Source: Hetaerina americana
Taxonomy: Eukaryota; Arthropoda; Insecta; Odonata; Calopterygidae
Direction of reading: 5' to 3'
DNA length: 64,000 nucleotides
Assembly (NCBI GenBank): GCA_022747635.1
Contig: JAKTNV010000001.1
Location: forward strand, 38,930,072-38,994,071
Each line of letters opens with the position of its first letter. Position 1 is the first letter of the stretch. The notes under the pieces are model-generated. The model did no database searches. It was not told the origin of the DNA and was given only the letters and a program-made list of their open reading frames with translations. The position numbers were made by a program, and so were the translations under genes. Shown piece by piece: positions 1 through 10,758 of the stretch.

Positions 1-588
1 ATACAACATCATACAGGAAAAGAACAGTGCGTTTCGTGGCACGCATAGCCAGAAGAAAGAGATGAGCCACATTGGCCAAATACACATTCAAACACGAAAT
101 CCCGCCAAACGGCGAATAAATACTCATATATACAGACACAGATATAAGGAAAAGGGATAGGAACACATATAAAGGATGAACACAATAGAGGTGGGGAAGG
201 CGGAATTGAACGGATCACAAGAGTAAAAATATTTCCTCAACCGGGACTCGAACACCGGATCTTTCCACTTGCCGGGCGGATGCTCTTAACCACTTGAGCT
301 ATCGAGGATAGTCAATTTACCCTGAGATCCGTGGGTCTAATATGTCGCCAAGCGCCCCGATTCTTTCAGCCAAGAGATGGCGTCAGGGGGTTGTTTCACC
401 CACCAAAGGAGAAATAGACAATGCACAAGGAAAGGAAAGGACAGTGGGTTAGAATTCATACAACATCATACAGGAAAAGAACAGTGCGTTTCGTGGCACG
501 CATAGCCAGAAGAAAGAGATGAGCCACATTGGCCAAATACACATTCAAACACGAAATCCCGCCAAACGGCGAATAAATACTCATATAT
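1..588 (-). repeat. Duplicated unit carrying a tRNA-like sequence (457-bp period)
   Basis: Positions 1-131 recur essentially identically at 458-588, an offset of 457 bp, with the tRNA-like segment (234-308) between the copies. This indicates a recent tandem duplication or two copies of a tRNA-derived repeat; the left copy is cut by the window edge. Confidence 0.8.
234..308 (-). pseudogene. tRNA-like sequence (alanine GGC-like), probably a SINE head or pseudo-tRNA
   Basis: On the minus strand: acceptor arms TCCTCGA/TTGAGGA (one G-T pair), D arm GCTC/GAGC, anticodon arm TCCGC/GTGGA with loop CCGGCAA (would-be anticodon GGC), T-loop core TTCGA. Defects: base 33 is C instead of the near-invariant T, and the T arm has one extra nucleotide. 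More likely a tRNA-derived repeat than a working tRNA gene. Confidence 0.6.
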
Positions 589-1779
589 CAAACATAAAAT
601 GCGCTAATGTTTTTTTATGAAAAATCAACTTCACTGAAAATTAGTGATGCCAATGATAGGAAAGCTCACATTAGTTATGTACAATGGACTGAATTGGGGG
701 ACTAATTCTCTAGATGTAGATGTTCATCTAAGAATCTGTAATCAGACTTGTGAGGCTGTCTTGACCAGTGCACCATGTGCAGTGAACTTTTGGCACTTGA
801 AATCAAAAGAAATGATGGCAATGTCAAAATGCAAATGCAGAATGTATTGATTGATTTCATTTTTCAGATAGTTAGACAATTTCAAAACCAATATATAAGC
901 GCCCAAATACTTCATAAACAATGAAGGATGACGACAATACACAACTTTCTAAACCAATAAGCTGTCTATTTCCATAGTGCACTTTATGCTCTGTTTAAAA
1001 CTGGAATCAAGAATCCCAAGTTATATTATAATAGAGAGGATTGTAATATTTTGCAGGGACTATTTATTTGAGCATTATTGAAACAACTAAAATGTGAAGA
1101 TTTGGATGAAACATCCAAAGATGTCATTTGGCAGGTAAGATAATTTGAAATAAGCACAGATTTGACCATGCTCCTGCTCTTTGTGTTCCATGGCAGGACG
1201 ACTTAAACAAAATCCACAGTTAAAATACTACAAAATGAAATGTATCATTAGCATTAGCAAGGATGCCAGTTTCCCACAGTTTCTAAAGTCTAACCACACT
1301 TTTATTACCAAGAATGTATGAATTTAAGCAAGAATACTGGAAAGTGGGTGGGTAGTTAGTTGTCTTGGCAGAGTCAGCGATGAGAATGCATACATTTTCT
1401 GTTTATTTTATAGTTTTAAGCAAATTTTTGGAGATAAATTAAGGAAAAGAAATTATTACAATTTTCTTCCCAACTAACATTCTGATTTTTTTAGATGCAC
1501 AGGTTCATATTCCAACAACTTATTCTGCATTCCTTTCCATTGTTATTAACCGCTACTAAAAACCCTGGCCTTATCTCACTTGCTACCTGATCCTTACCCT
1601 CTCCACAACTCCTCCCTCCTATGCCAGTCACTTTATACATCCATTCCATGACATTCCTGCCACTATCTAAAATATATATGTACAAACATGATTTGACAGG
1701 ATGTAAACTGAAATTTAACTTTTTGCTGAACAAAAGGTTTGGCATACACAACTAATACTCAACTATTATATATATACTC
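589..1779. other. AT-rich sequence, nothing recognised
   Basis: No coding or repeat feature that I can support. An 86-codon minus-strand frame (1491-1751) has no splice or family support. Confidence 0.45.
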
Positions 1780-1997
1780 AAAGAACTGCAGGAGATGTCA
1801 TGACAGTAACTGTTAACTAAGTCATCCACTAACATGCATTAACTGCAACTATTTCAAACAAGTATACAAATCATTTGCCTTGGCCAGGATTTGGGTCAAT
1901 GCAAATTATCTTTACACTTAGTAATTGTTGCATTTTAATGCATTATAGTGGATCACTTAGTTCACAGTTACTGTCACAGCAACACCTGCAGTTCTTT
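1780..1997. mobile_element. Foldback/MITE-like element with long terminal inverted repeats
   Basis: The left end AAAGAACTGCAGG...GACAGTAACTGT (from 1780) is repeated in inverted form ending at 1997. The arms are about 65-70 nt with scattered mismatches, and share the blocks AAAGAACTGCAGG, TGACAGTAACTGT, AACTAAGT and ATGCATTAA. The centre is about 80 nt with no coding capacity. A non-autonomous DNA element is the simplest reading; no clear target duplication was seen. Confidence 0.65.
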
Positions 1998-2173
1998 AAT
2001 TTGTCAAAGGTAAAACACCATATGAAATTGGCTTTAACCTAGTGGACTGTGGTGCAACAATGAATACCTGTGACTTTGTATTGGTACTTTGACATGAAAT
2101 CTAACAATTTTGGTACTTAGACATAACATTTTACTCCTTTAGACCCCCAAAAATTTTGGAGTGTAAGAGAATG

Positions 2174-2240
2174 TCTTGGTAGCTCAAATGGCTAAAGCAC
2201 TTGGCCGGACATGAAGAGATCTGGATGCATAAAATACACA
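2174..2240 (+). repeat. Old tRNA-derived SINE head
   Basis: The segment GGTAGCTCAAATGGCTAAAG then CACTTGGCCGGAC aligns with the A-box and anticodon arm of the tRNA-like sequence at 234-308, in the opposite orientation. The B box is degraded. No clear body follows. Confidence 0.4.
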
Positions 2241-3064
2241 CTCAAATAATTACTATTTAATAATTTGGTGTTATTTACAGATTAAATTAATAGAGAAATA
2301 TTTAATGTAGTCTAATAAGTAAGTCTCATATATATTACCATAAACATGTTATTGTTAGTTTGAACTATATCCTGGAATTGTACTGGAAGAACTGAGAAGA
2401 ATATATCTTAATAAACAAATGTGAAAGAATCACCATATTTTATTGCTGATACCAATGTTTACAACAAATGTATTCAATACTTTATTGAACAAGGATCTAA
2501 TTATTTTGTGGGTGGCATAACTTTCATTTTCAGTTACCCCATCCCCAGTCCTCCAATCTCCAAGCAATTCAACTAGGAAATTTGCATTTCAAATTTCCTA
2601 GTTGCAATGTCGCCATTTTAGAGTTAAGTATGTATCTAAATGAAAGTGTTGAATTAAAAAATAAAATGTATAAGAAGTTTCAGCTAAAACAATTATATAA
2701 CCAACTCGATTTGCACTTTTGGGGAATCAAAAAAGAATTTTTCCAGGAAAGATTAATTAGGTTTAGTCCACAATAGTCTCAACTTCTATGTATTCTTCCC
2801 TTCTCTGGAATGTTAACTACTCATAGCCAATGTTTTTGATTAAAAAATATTTAGTTTAAGCAGGCAAGGGAAAAAGTTGGTTTTAACAGATGAGGCAAAA
2901 TGTTACCATATTGTTAACACATTTTTTATGGATGCATAAGATTGCATTAGTACTAAAATGCCATCAGAATTATTAAGTTCTAAATAGGAAAAAATATGTG
3001 TATCTCAATTAGTTAACCCCAAAATAAATTGTTTCTTCAATTAAAAATAATAATAATTTTTTAC
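2241..3064. other. AT-rich sequence, nothing recognised
   Basis: No supported feature. Confidence 0.5.
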
Positions 3065-3175
3065 CAAAACCTGATGTGTAGCTTGTATATACTACTGTAG
3101 ATCCTCTTGTAGTTAAATTATTTTCCTTAGCTCCAGTTCCAACTTGTGAAATGTTGCGAGTTGGCATCATGTCAC
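3065..3175 (-). CDS. Weak candidate exon on the minus strand, unidentified
   Basis: On the minus strand, acceptor ttgttgtgttctatcatcag is followed by 111 nt open in one phase and then a gtaaaa donor. Encodes DMMPTRNISQVGTGAKENNL then TTRGSTVVYTSYTSGFG; phase 1 at both ends, so the length is a multiple of three. Ser/Thr-rich, no known domain. No partner exon was located. Confidence 0.25.
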
Positions 3176-3429
3176 CTGATGATAGAACACAACAATGTAT
3201 TCCTGACAAATGTGTATCAATTTATCTAAGTCTATATCAATTTATTTCCTGTAGAGTATGTCAATCAATTGAAAGTGATGAAATCATAATTCCCACAACA
3301 TTTTCTATTTTCTCAATTCTTTCCATTCAAGAAATGCCAATTTAGAAATGAAAATTCAATGCCATTCTATTTTAAATTTAAAAAGTTGTTATAATAAATG
3401 ACATTTTTTGTGAGGCCATATTTGTAGAA

Positions 3430-4250
3430 GCTCACACATACCATGCCAGAATTATGACCCTTCCAATCAGAGTATGTGACTGTAGGCATTTCTCAAGGGA
3501 AATGTCTGATAGTGATGGGGGAATGGAACATGACAGTATGCAAAGGAAGAGATGGTAGTGAGGTAGGAAATTATGGTTTAGGAACAAGAAATGACTCAGG
3601 GGAGAAAGCAATAGCATTCCACAGGACATGGGTCAATCATAATGACCACTTGCTTAGATACCACAAAAGGCATACATATACATGAAAAATGCTGAGGGAT
3701 TCAGGAAAGTGCTGGACTACATTGTGGTTAGGATTTAGGAACAGCAAGATCAATTTTCAGTTTCCCAGGAGTAGATGTGGAGTCTGATCACACTTTAGTA
3801 ATTATGAAGTGCAGCATCTGATTAAAAAATATGAAGCAGGAAAGACGTTTCAGGAAATGGAAAATAGAAACACTAATATCAACAACAAAGAAGTATAAGC
3901 AGGCTATAGAGAAAATCACGAGTGGGGAAAGAAAGCTGGATACTATGGAGGAAAAATGGGAATGTACCAAAAATACGATATGGAAATTGCAAAGAAATTA
4001 TATGAATAGTAAATAGGAAAAAGACAAGGAAAATATGGCTCTTGGATGACAATATTAGATAGACCCAGGAGAGAAATAAATGGAAAAATGTAAACAGAAT
4101 TAGGCAGAATAAGATACGAAGAGTTCAGTAATAAATTGAAACGGGCAACAAATACAGCAAAAGAAGCTCTGCGAGGCTGTGGAAAGGTCCCAGAGAATAG
4201 GTGAAATTAGAGCATTATACAAGAAGGTGAAAGCAGTGTCATAAGTTTTT
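3430..4250 (+). pseudogene. LINE relic (RTE-like family), endonuclease region, sense
   Basis: Frame-shifted translation shows a non-LTR endonuclease tail: GRDGSEVGNYGLGTRNDSGE, HKRHTYT, a SHTLVIMKCS block in the place of the usual SDH motif, and then a linker rich in Lys/Glu (RRFRKWKIETL). Multiple stops break it. It belongs to the same family as the other relics with LYVEE.IKEAWEELE and FADDQAL motifs. Confidence 0.65.
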
Positions 4251-4265
4251 TGTTATCTATTCGCT

Positions 4266-5990
4266 ATGGCAGGTTTTGGATGGTCACCAAGCTACACAAC
4301 TGTACAAAAATGCATTTTTCCTAACCAAAATCACAACCTACATTTGGGCATTAGAGTAAGTCCCTCTTCAATTCTGCATCATTCTTTCCTCCTTTCTTTC
4401 CATCTAATATGCCCATCCTATTACTGCCCCTTTCTTGCTTGCCTAACATTGTCTCCTCTATCAGTCTTCAACATCTCACTGCCAATCAAAATGCTGCGCA
4501 TCCATCTTCTCTGCCTCCTAATCCCCTCTACTCCCCAATCATACACTTCCATGTCCTTTTTCCTTCCAATCCGCTTCACCTTTTCCATCCTTCTCCACAC
4601 TCAGGTTCCAAAAGCCTCCAATCTAGGCCTATCATCCAACTTCCGTGACCATGTTTCTGTGCTGTGCATAACTAAGCTCTACATCGAAGTTTTAATGAGC
4701 ATTTTCCCAAAACCCTTACTCAACATCCCTTTCATCAACTCCCTCCTCCTTGTGACAGTTTTTTCGCCAAATTTCTCTCATGTACCCACTACTTTGACCA
4801 TTTTGGTCCAAAACACATCTATGATAGATAAACTGTGTCACCTGCTCTAGTTTTTGCCCACCTATTTTAACATTTAACTTAGCCTCTTTTTGAAAATCAC
4901 ATTTGACTTATTAACATTTTTTCTCATCTCATTCCTATCATACTGACCTTCCAATGCACTCAGCTAGGTTTGCAACCCCTTGGGTGACTGACAAACTAAA
5001 GCTTGGTCGGCCACAAATCTGACTTCATGAATTCCTCACAGATTATTTTCCCAACTCAGTTCTTTCCATGCCTCTTTCACATTTTCCTCTGCAATATGCT
5101 TTGAACAGCACAGGTGACAATGGACGCCTGACTTACTCTTCTTCCCAATATTCTCAGACCATCAGCACTCTCCACCTCTCCCTTGCACCCGTGCAGTCTG
5201 CCCCTCAAAAATCACCCAAGCTATGTGATTTTTCGGGTACCAGATTTTCCCGGGAAACCATAACCGGCACAGGGAAAGGAACTGGCCCACCTACCCTATT
5301 GTGTGACTTTCACACGCCGTCGGGCTTAGTACTAGGTGAACTCTACCATTGGGTTGATTACTGCATTTATGGTTATTTATTTAATTTATTAATTCAACCC
5401 AATTTACTATGTCAACCGCGTTCTCAAAATTTACAAAATACACAAGTACACGCTGATTGTATTCTATGTTCCTTTCTATTAATGACCTAATTACTGCTAT
5501 AGCATCATGTGTACCTCTCCTCTTCCTTAACCCGAACTGATCATTCATCAACTATTCATTCGCCCTGCTCTCAAACCTCTTCTTGATGATTCTGACTATC
5601 ACTTTAGCTTCGTGCGAAATCAAGCTTATTATTCTGCATTCCTCACATACAGCTGCCATTCACTTTTCTGGGATATGATCTAAAACTTACACGAGTCTTC
5701 TGACCAAATCCCTCCCTCATAAATGCGACGAAACAGCCAATAAAAACTCTACCTCCCACCTTTACCTAAGCTTTTCAGTGGTTCTGCGATACTGTTGTCG
5801 ACCCCCACAGCCTTACTTGATTTTAACTTCCATAGAGCCCTTCGTATCTCAGCACAAAGTACGCTTGGTTCCAAGCTATTCTCTTGTACGTCCTACTGTC
5901 TCTCATTGTATAAACTTGATGACCTTTAATATATTTTTTCTGTATATTCCCTCCATTTCTCTTGATTGAACCCTCTCTATACTTGAACTA
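4266..5990 (-). pseudogene. LINE relic (same family), RT and C-terminal region, antisense
   Basis: The minus-strand translation matches the other copies in this window: a C-terminal part at 4266-5000 and RT-side sequence up to about 5990, interrupted by a SINE (5218-5374). It abuts the sense relic at 3430-4250 in opposite orientation. The long open frames on the plus strand here are antisense shadows. Confidence 0.65.
5218..5374 (+). mobile_element. SINE copy (family with AAACCATAAACACAG tail), truncated
   Basis: Inverted relative to the copies at 27435 and 52125. Shares ATCACATAGCTTGGG, GGTACC, GGTTTCCC, the CTGGCC..CCTTTCCC block and the tail. The tRNA-like head is missing. It interrupts a LINE relic. 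Confidence 0.75.
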
Positions 5991-8655
5991 AATAGAGTTC
6001 AGAAGAATGTTATTAATTGAAATCCGTCCAACCATTCACCATTTAACGTCTTTAACTCTCGAAATGCACATCTCTCAATTAATATGATTTTGCTAAGGTT
6101 ATATCATATTCAACTGAAACCAAATAAAATAACTTAAGTCAAACATTATGAATTCTTGAGTACCAAGGTTGACATACCGGTACGCAAAACTGTCCCGGTG
6201 CTGGACACGATACTTGTTCTACTATTTTCTGTGATACAGGCCTCTCTTCCTCGAAGAACTTGCGGGGCACTGACATTTCCAACAACTCCTTCGAAACCAG
6301 TGTATGTACAGCTGTCCCCCTTGCACGATGCTTTTCGGCAGTATGTACACCCACCAGCACGCTGAGGTTTTGCATTGTTATTCCCCGGAGGCATAGCGAC
6401 TGAACTTCGTCTCGTTCAGGACTAGCCGCTGTGCTCTGCGGTTCGAAACCCTTCGCTAGTGATTCCAAATTATGAAACACTTGTCGTCAAGAAAAAAACC
6501 TTTTGATGGCAAATCTTCTACTACTCCGTCCTACGATTTTCAACATTTGCTATGTCAAACAATTTCATGACGGCAGTATCTGGTACTACTGGTGCTGATA
6601 TGTGAACAACGGCCAGCGTGGAATGTTGGGTATCACAGCAACAAATACTTCAAAAATTTGACATAAGGCGAAGAGAGTGAAGTCGTATTTTATATTGGCC
6701 CTTGCTGAAATTCAGTTGAAATTGAAAGGTAGAAATTATAATGGATAGTGTGAATGACCAAAATTAGAATTTAATGTTTTCGCAACGAAGACTTTATCAT
6801 CTATCTAATTTAATTTACTTAATGCTACTAAAGAATGACGAATGTCCGAGTATTCTACTCGCTCTTAACTTTCAAGTAACTAATTTTAACTCCGTCCGAG
6901 TGGCAGCCACAAATCAAAAAGCCATCTGGACAATTACAAATTTTGACCTAGGCAATGTAAAAATCAGTTTAATATATTCCCATATCCCTGGCCATTTTTC
7001 TTTGCTGTTTTCAATCACTAGGGCCATGAGCTAAATTGTAAAACTTGATATTCACGTGAATACTTAATAGAGATCCAACAAGTAATTAGATACATGATTC
7101 ATAGTCAACACTTTGTCTCATATTCTTAGGAAAAAAACATAAATGACGGCTTCCATTGTTTTGGCAATATTTTTAATTGCTGCTTTGATGTTACCTTCCC
7201 AACATCCACTGTTTCTCTTAATAAACTTGAATAGAAGCTCTAGGACGCTGGAGTGAAGCATTTAAAAAGCTCAATGATTGAGTATGACTAATCTCAGCAG
7301 CAGCAGGCTCTAGAAACCAAACCATTTCAAGCCATTGCATAGAGATTCAATCCATATAGGAAGGGACTTGGATATTTCAATGTCATCTGGTTGTTTAGCA
7401 TGACCATATTTATTGACACTTAACCCTTTGAAAGTTAATTTCTAATATCTATCTCCTTCAGCATCCTGATACAGTCATTCAAAACGTCTTTTTGAGGATA
7501 GAATGGAAGAGATGTTAAGTATCAAACAGCTGCTCCTTAAACCCACAAAACCTCTACTAGTAGCCTGTGTATCAGAAAAAAAATAAAATAACTGTATTGT
7601 AGCAAAATGCATCCTACCCAATATCCAAGAAAATAAATGTGATCGTTCGTAATTTAAATACAAATTTAAATGGACAGTTAAAATTTTCTTTTGCAAAATT
7701 CATGCTATGCTAAATGACATATCATCTGCTATAATGTTAGTGCTCCAGGTGTTTGAATTTGAAGTTATAAAGCTGATGGAATAATAACTGTTTACTCTCT
7801 CATTTGTTAGCTCCATGGACATTTTCTGAGAAACCAATATCTCTTGAGATACACTCAATCTTATGAGATAGAATTATATCATATCTCTACATCATGTTAC
7901 CAGTGCAGTTCAGGGGGTGAGATACAAGAAATAACCTCATTTCTCTTTTTAAAATTAAAAAAGAGGTATTTCGTGTCACAACAAATACCTTCATCTGATG
8001 TAAATAGAAAGATTCCTTTTGCACAGACTTAAAAACTTTGAGCCAAGTTTCCTCACAGACCAAGAGGACTACCCTCAGTAAGGGTAAGACTAGGACACAA
8101 AATGCAGATTCTTTCGTGGTTGGTTGATTAAAATTTCAAAATTTATTATCGTTGGTTTTGGGCATAAATTTATTGAATTCCTCCATTATAATAAAAAATT
8201 AATTTCATTTTTTAGAATTCATTTGACTGGACCATGAAGCTTAAAATACATTTCATCATTTTACCTTATGAAATTGTAAAGCAATGAAACCTGGAAGTTC
8301 TCTAAAAAATTGAATGTGGTAAAATGAAGTTAGTTTATTGTCGCAACTGCTGGACTATGTCAATTTATCTTTCAGAGGATCTAATCAAACGCTCTTACTG
8401 TATCACAAATATTTTTAAAGTGTCTGTTTGGAGAGAGATGTCCTTCAAGCTACTTAATTTAAAGAAAACATATTTGGTCACTGGGATAAGACAAAGTCAA
8501 GTGGGTTTCTACCCCCACTGCAAGGAATTATGTTTCCATGTGAGATACAATGCGACTGTCTTCATGTTGAATAATTTGTGGTATTAAGGAGAGAATTATT
8601 TTACGTAATGTGAATATATTATGTAAGACTAATGGACACAAAATTAGATTCCATC
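5991..8655. other. No recognisable gene; one GC-richer open stretch
   Basis: Mostly AT-rich. At 6139-6480 (minus strand) two overlapping frames of 113 and 82 codons stay open in a locally GC-richer block. One contains a Cys cluster (GGCTYCRKASCKGDSC) that could suggest a zinc-binding remnant, but there is no family match or splice support. The rest shows nothing I can support. Confidence 0.3.
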
Positions 8656-8823
8656 ACCACTGTAATCATCCCTAAGGTTGAAACGGTGAGCTTAGAGTTC
8701 ACCTAGTTATAAACGCAATAAAATTTACCTATCAGGATAGGGAGGCCAGTTCTTTTCCCTGTGCTGACTTCAGTTTCTCAGGAAGATCGCCCAGAACTTT
8801 ACCAATTACACTATGATGCCCTC
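8656..8823 (-). mobile_element. Diverged SINE copy (same family)
   Basis: Alignable to the 27435 copy through TAGAGTTCACC, ATCAGG-TAGGG-GGCCAGTTC, TTTCCCTGTGC and CAGGAAGAT, with many substitutions. The tRNA head is barely recognisable (TTTACCAATTACACTATGAT). Confidence 0.6.
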
Positions 8824-9919
8824 CAAAATTCAATTTTGAAATGAAAACAAAATTACTCGATTAAAAGATTTGAAGAAACTAATGTCTTAGAGGCACCTTA
8901 AACAATAAAACAATCTTTATTTATATCAGAAGATAAAATGTAAAATTTGGTGCTCATATTTGAGACCAATTTCTGCAGTAAAAAATGAACATTATTCTTT
9001 GTTCATTATCCCTTCAATTAAGATTGAGCTGAAAAAATGTTACTTAAGTTTTTTATTTGATGGGATGGGATGATTTTCATATAAAAATATTGTGGGTTTT
9101 ACTCTTCAAAGAGAAAAACATAATTAGTAGTTCACATATTTCGAAAATTCATCACTTTGTGTGCCCTTAGGAATGAGCTTCCATGAAGTCAGTGATCAGT
9201 GAAGTGAACATCATTGAACTCTCTCCTGTTTATTCTCCTGCGATTTGACTCAATGAGCTTAATGTTGGAATCAAAGAAGCTATTGGAAACATTTTTCAAC
9301 CAAATATTTTTCTATAGACTTCACTCTACCACCATCAAATGAATTGTTTTTTCATAATTTAGCTATATCAACTTTAAAAGTAATGTTTGAATACAAATTC
9401 CAGTAGCACATTAATTCCATTGGCCATTTTATCACCCACAACCCCATCCTGTAGTTGCTCTAGGGCTCAACAGCTCAAAAACCCTCATATTAAATTTAAT
9501 ATGGGCAAAAATAATTGTTAAACAAATATAATGCCTGTATATCTGTACTTTATTCGAAAAAATATATGCATTTATAGCCATTCTTTAAAAAGTCTATTTA
9601 TGCTATAAAGGCTTACGATATAAATGGCATTTATATCACAGTAAAATCATAACAGATTGAGAATTTTTAGATCCTGTCCTGATATCTTAATTGTTAAAAA
9701 GAGCAAAGCCGATAGAATAATATTTTTGGTCAAAATAAGGAAAAATTGAGTGTTTGATTTAAAATCTCTACTGAACTTTTTTAATCGCTCATTTGAAAAT
9801 ATTCAGGGGAAAATCACTGCATGAGTGATTGGGTCACATATTATTGGATAGGTTGAAGATTAGGTACTTAATGCACTGTTCTCTCTGGAATTATGGTCTT
9901 AACGATTGGAAGTTTACCA
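8824..9919. other. AT-rich spacer upstream of the GC-rich promoter block
   Basis: No coding signal. A perfect 18-nt palindrome (CATATTAAATTTAATATG) lies at 9486-9503; such AT palindromes are expected occasionally by chance. Confidence 0.5.
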
Positions 9920-10734
9920 GCATGCCCTTTTGAGAGATTCAACCCTGGAAAATATTCATTCCATTGACCAAGCGCTTGCTATGCACACGTTACCAAACTG
10001 TGTGGCTCCGGGAAGAAGAAAAACCTCTTGGATCCCGGAGGAAACGAGGCGTCTGACCCGGGAGGTCTCCATACCAAATAGTTTCGTTCAGAACGGAGGC
10101 ATTGCTTCCATAAACGGGTATGAAGTTTTTCGCGGGGCCTGACTTGCAACCTGGATCCATTCTCTGTCACCGCAGTTCACTGGTTCACTCGCACACGGGC
10201 TGCGCGTGATGACACGCGATCTGTTCCCTCAGTTCCCGAAACGATGTGTATTCGAAACGTGCGCCGCATTACAACTCGGATCCGGCGTGTCATGCGGGAG
10301 CGATCCCAGCGAACAGGGTGCAGAACGGAATTTGTCCCCTAGGCCCATTGCATATGCACCCGCGGAGAGTGACGGGAGGAGGGCCCCGCATTATTTGAAC
10401 TTATAGTTGAACCGTTCATGGTATGTGAGGTAGCAGCGGTCAAAGAATGTCGGTGACGAGTCTTCCAGGAGGCGGGGAAGCCGTCAGAGAGGGGGGCTGG
10501 AGGAAGAGACGGAAGATTCCGGAGTGGGGAAGGGTGTGGAGGGCGGCTTTCGGAGCTCGAAAAGGGCGGCGGTGGTGGGTTGTGGGGAAGGGGGCGACCA
10601 ACTTGGGATGGAGATGCTGATGGCGTTGAAGGGGGAGGGGGTAAATCAGTTAGCCGCGGATCTTACCGTTGCGCGGTTAGTTTGGTTCAGTCGGCCAGTG
10701 TGACTCCTCAGTGAATTTGGACTCGCACAGCGCC
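9920..10734 (+). promoter_or_regulatory. GC/CpG-rich promoter region and 5' UTR of the Spätzle-like gene
   Basis: About 0.8 kb that is markedly richer in G+C and CpG than its AT-rich surroundings, ending at the proposed start codon. Two arthropod initiator-like TCAGT motifs occur at 10687-10691 and 10708-10712, with no evident TATA box. This fits a CpG-type, dispersed or Inr-driven promoter. It could also serve a divergent transcript on the minus strand, but I found no convincing minus-strand first exon. Confidence 0.5.
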
Positions 10735-10758
10735 ATGCCGTGGGGGAGATCGCGCACG
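10735..10758 (+). CDS. Spätzle-like gene, first coding exon (24 nt)
   Basis: ATG plus seven codons (MPWGRSRT) followed at once by a strong donor, gtgagt, at 10759. It ends in phase 0, which is what exon 2 at 33821 needs. It supplies the missing Met and the basic n-region of the signal peptide whose hydrophobic core is in exon 2. It lies at the 3' edge of the GC-rich promoter-like block. The link across a 23,062-nt intron is inferred from phase, splice signal and signal-peptide logic; there is no transcript evidence. A different, unseen first exon remains possible. Confidence 0.62.

Noticed and set aside
1491..1751. 86-codon minus-strand frame
   Set aside because: Some resemblance to LINE antisense debris, but no motif strong enough to call.
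4266..4850. 194-codon plus-strand open frame
   Set aside because: It is the antisense of a LINE relic; the composition (Pro/Leu/Ser/Phe-rich) is what the antisense of a Lys/Glu/Arg-rich ORF produces.
9906..10406. Short frames in the promoter-like block
   Set aside because: Chance frames in a GC-rich region; none connects to the Spätzle-like exons in phase.
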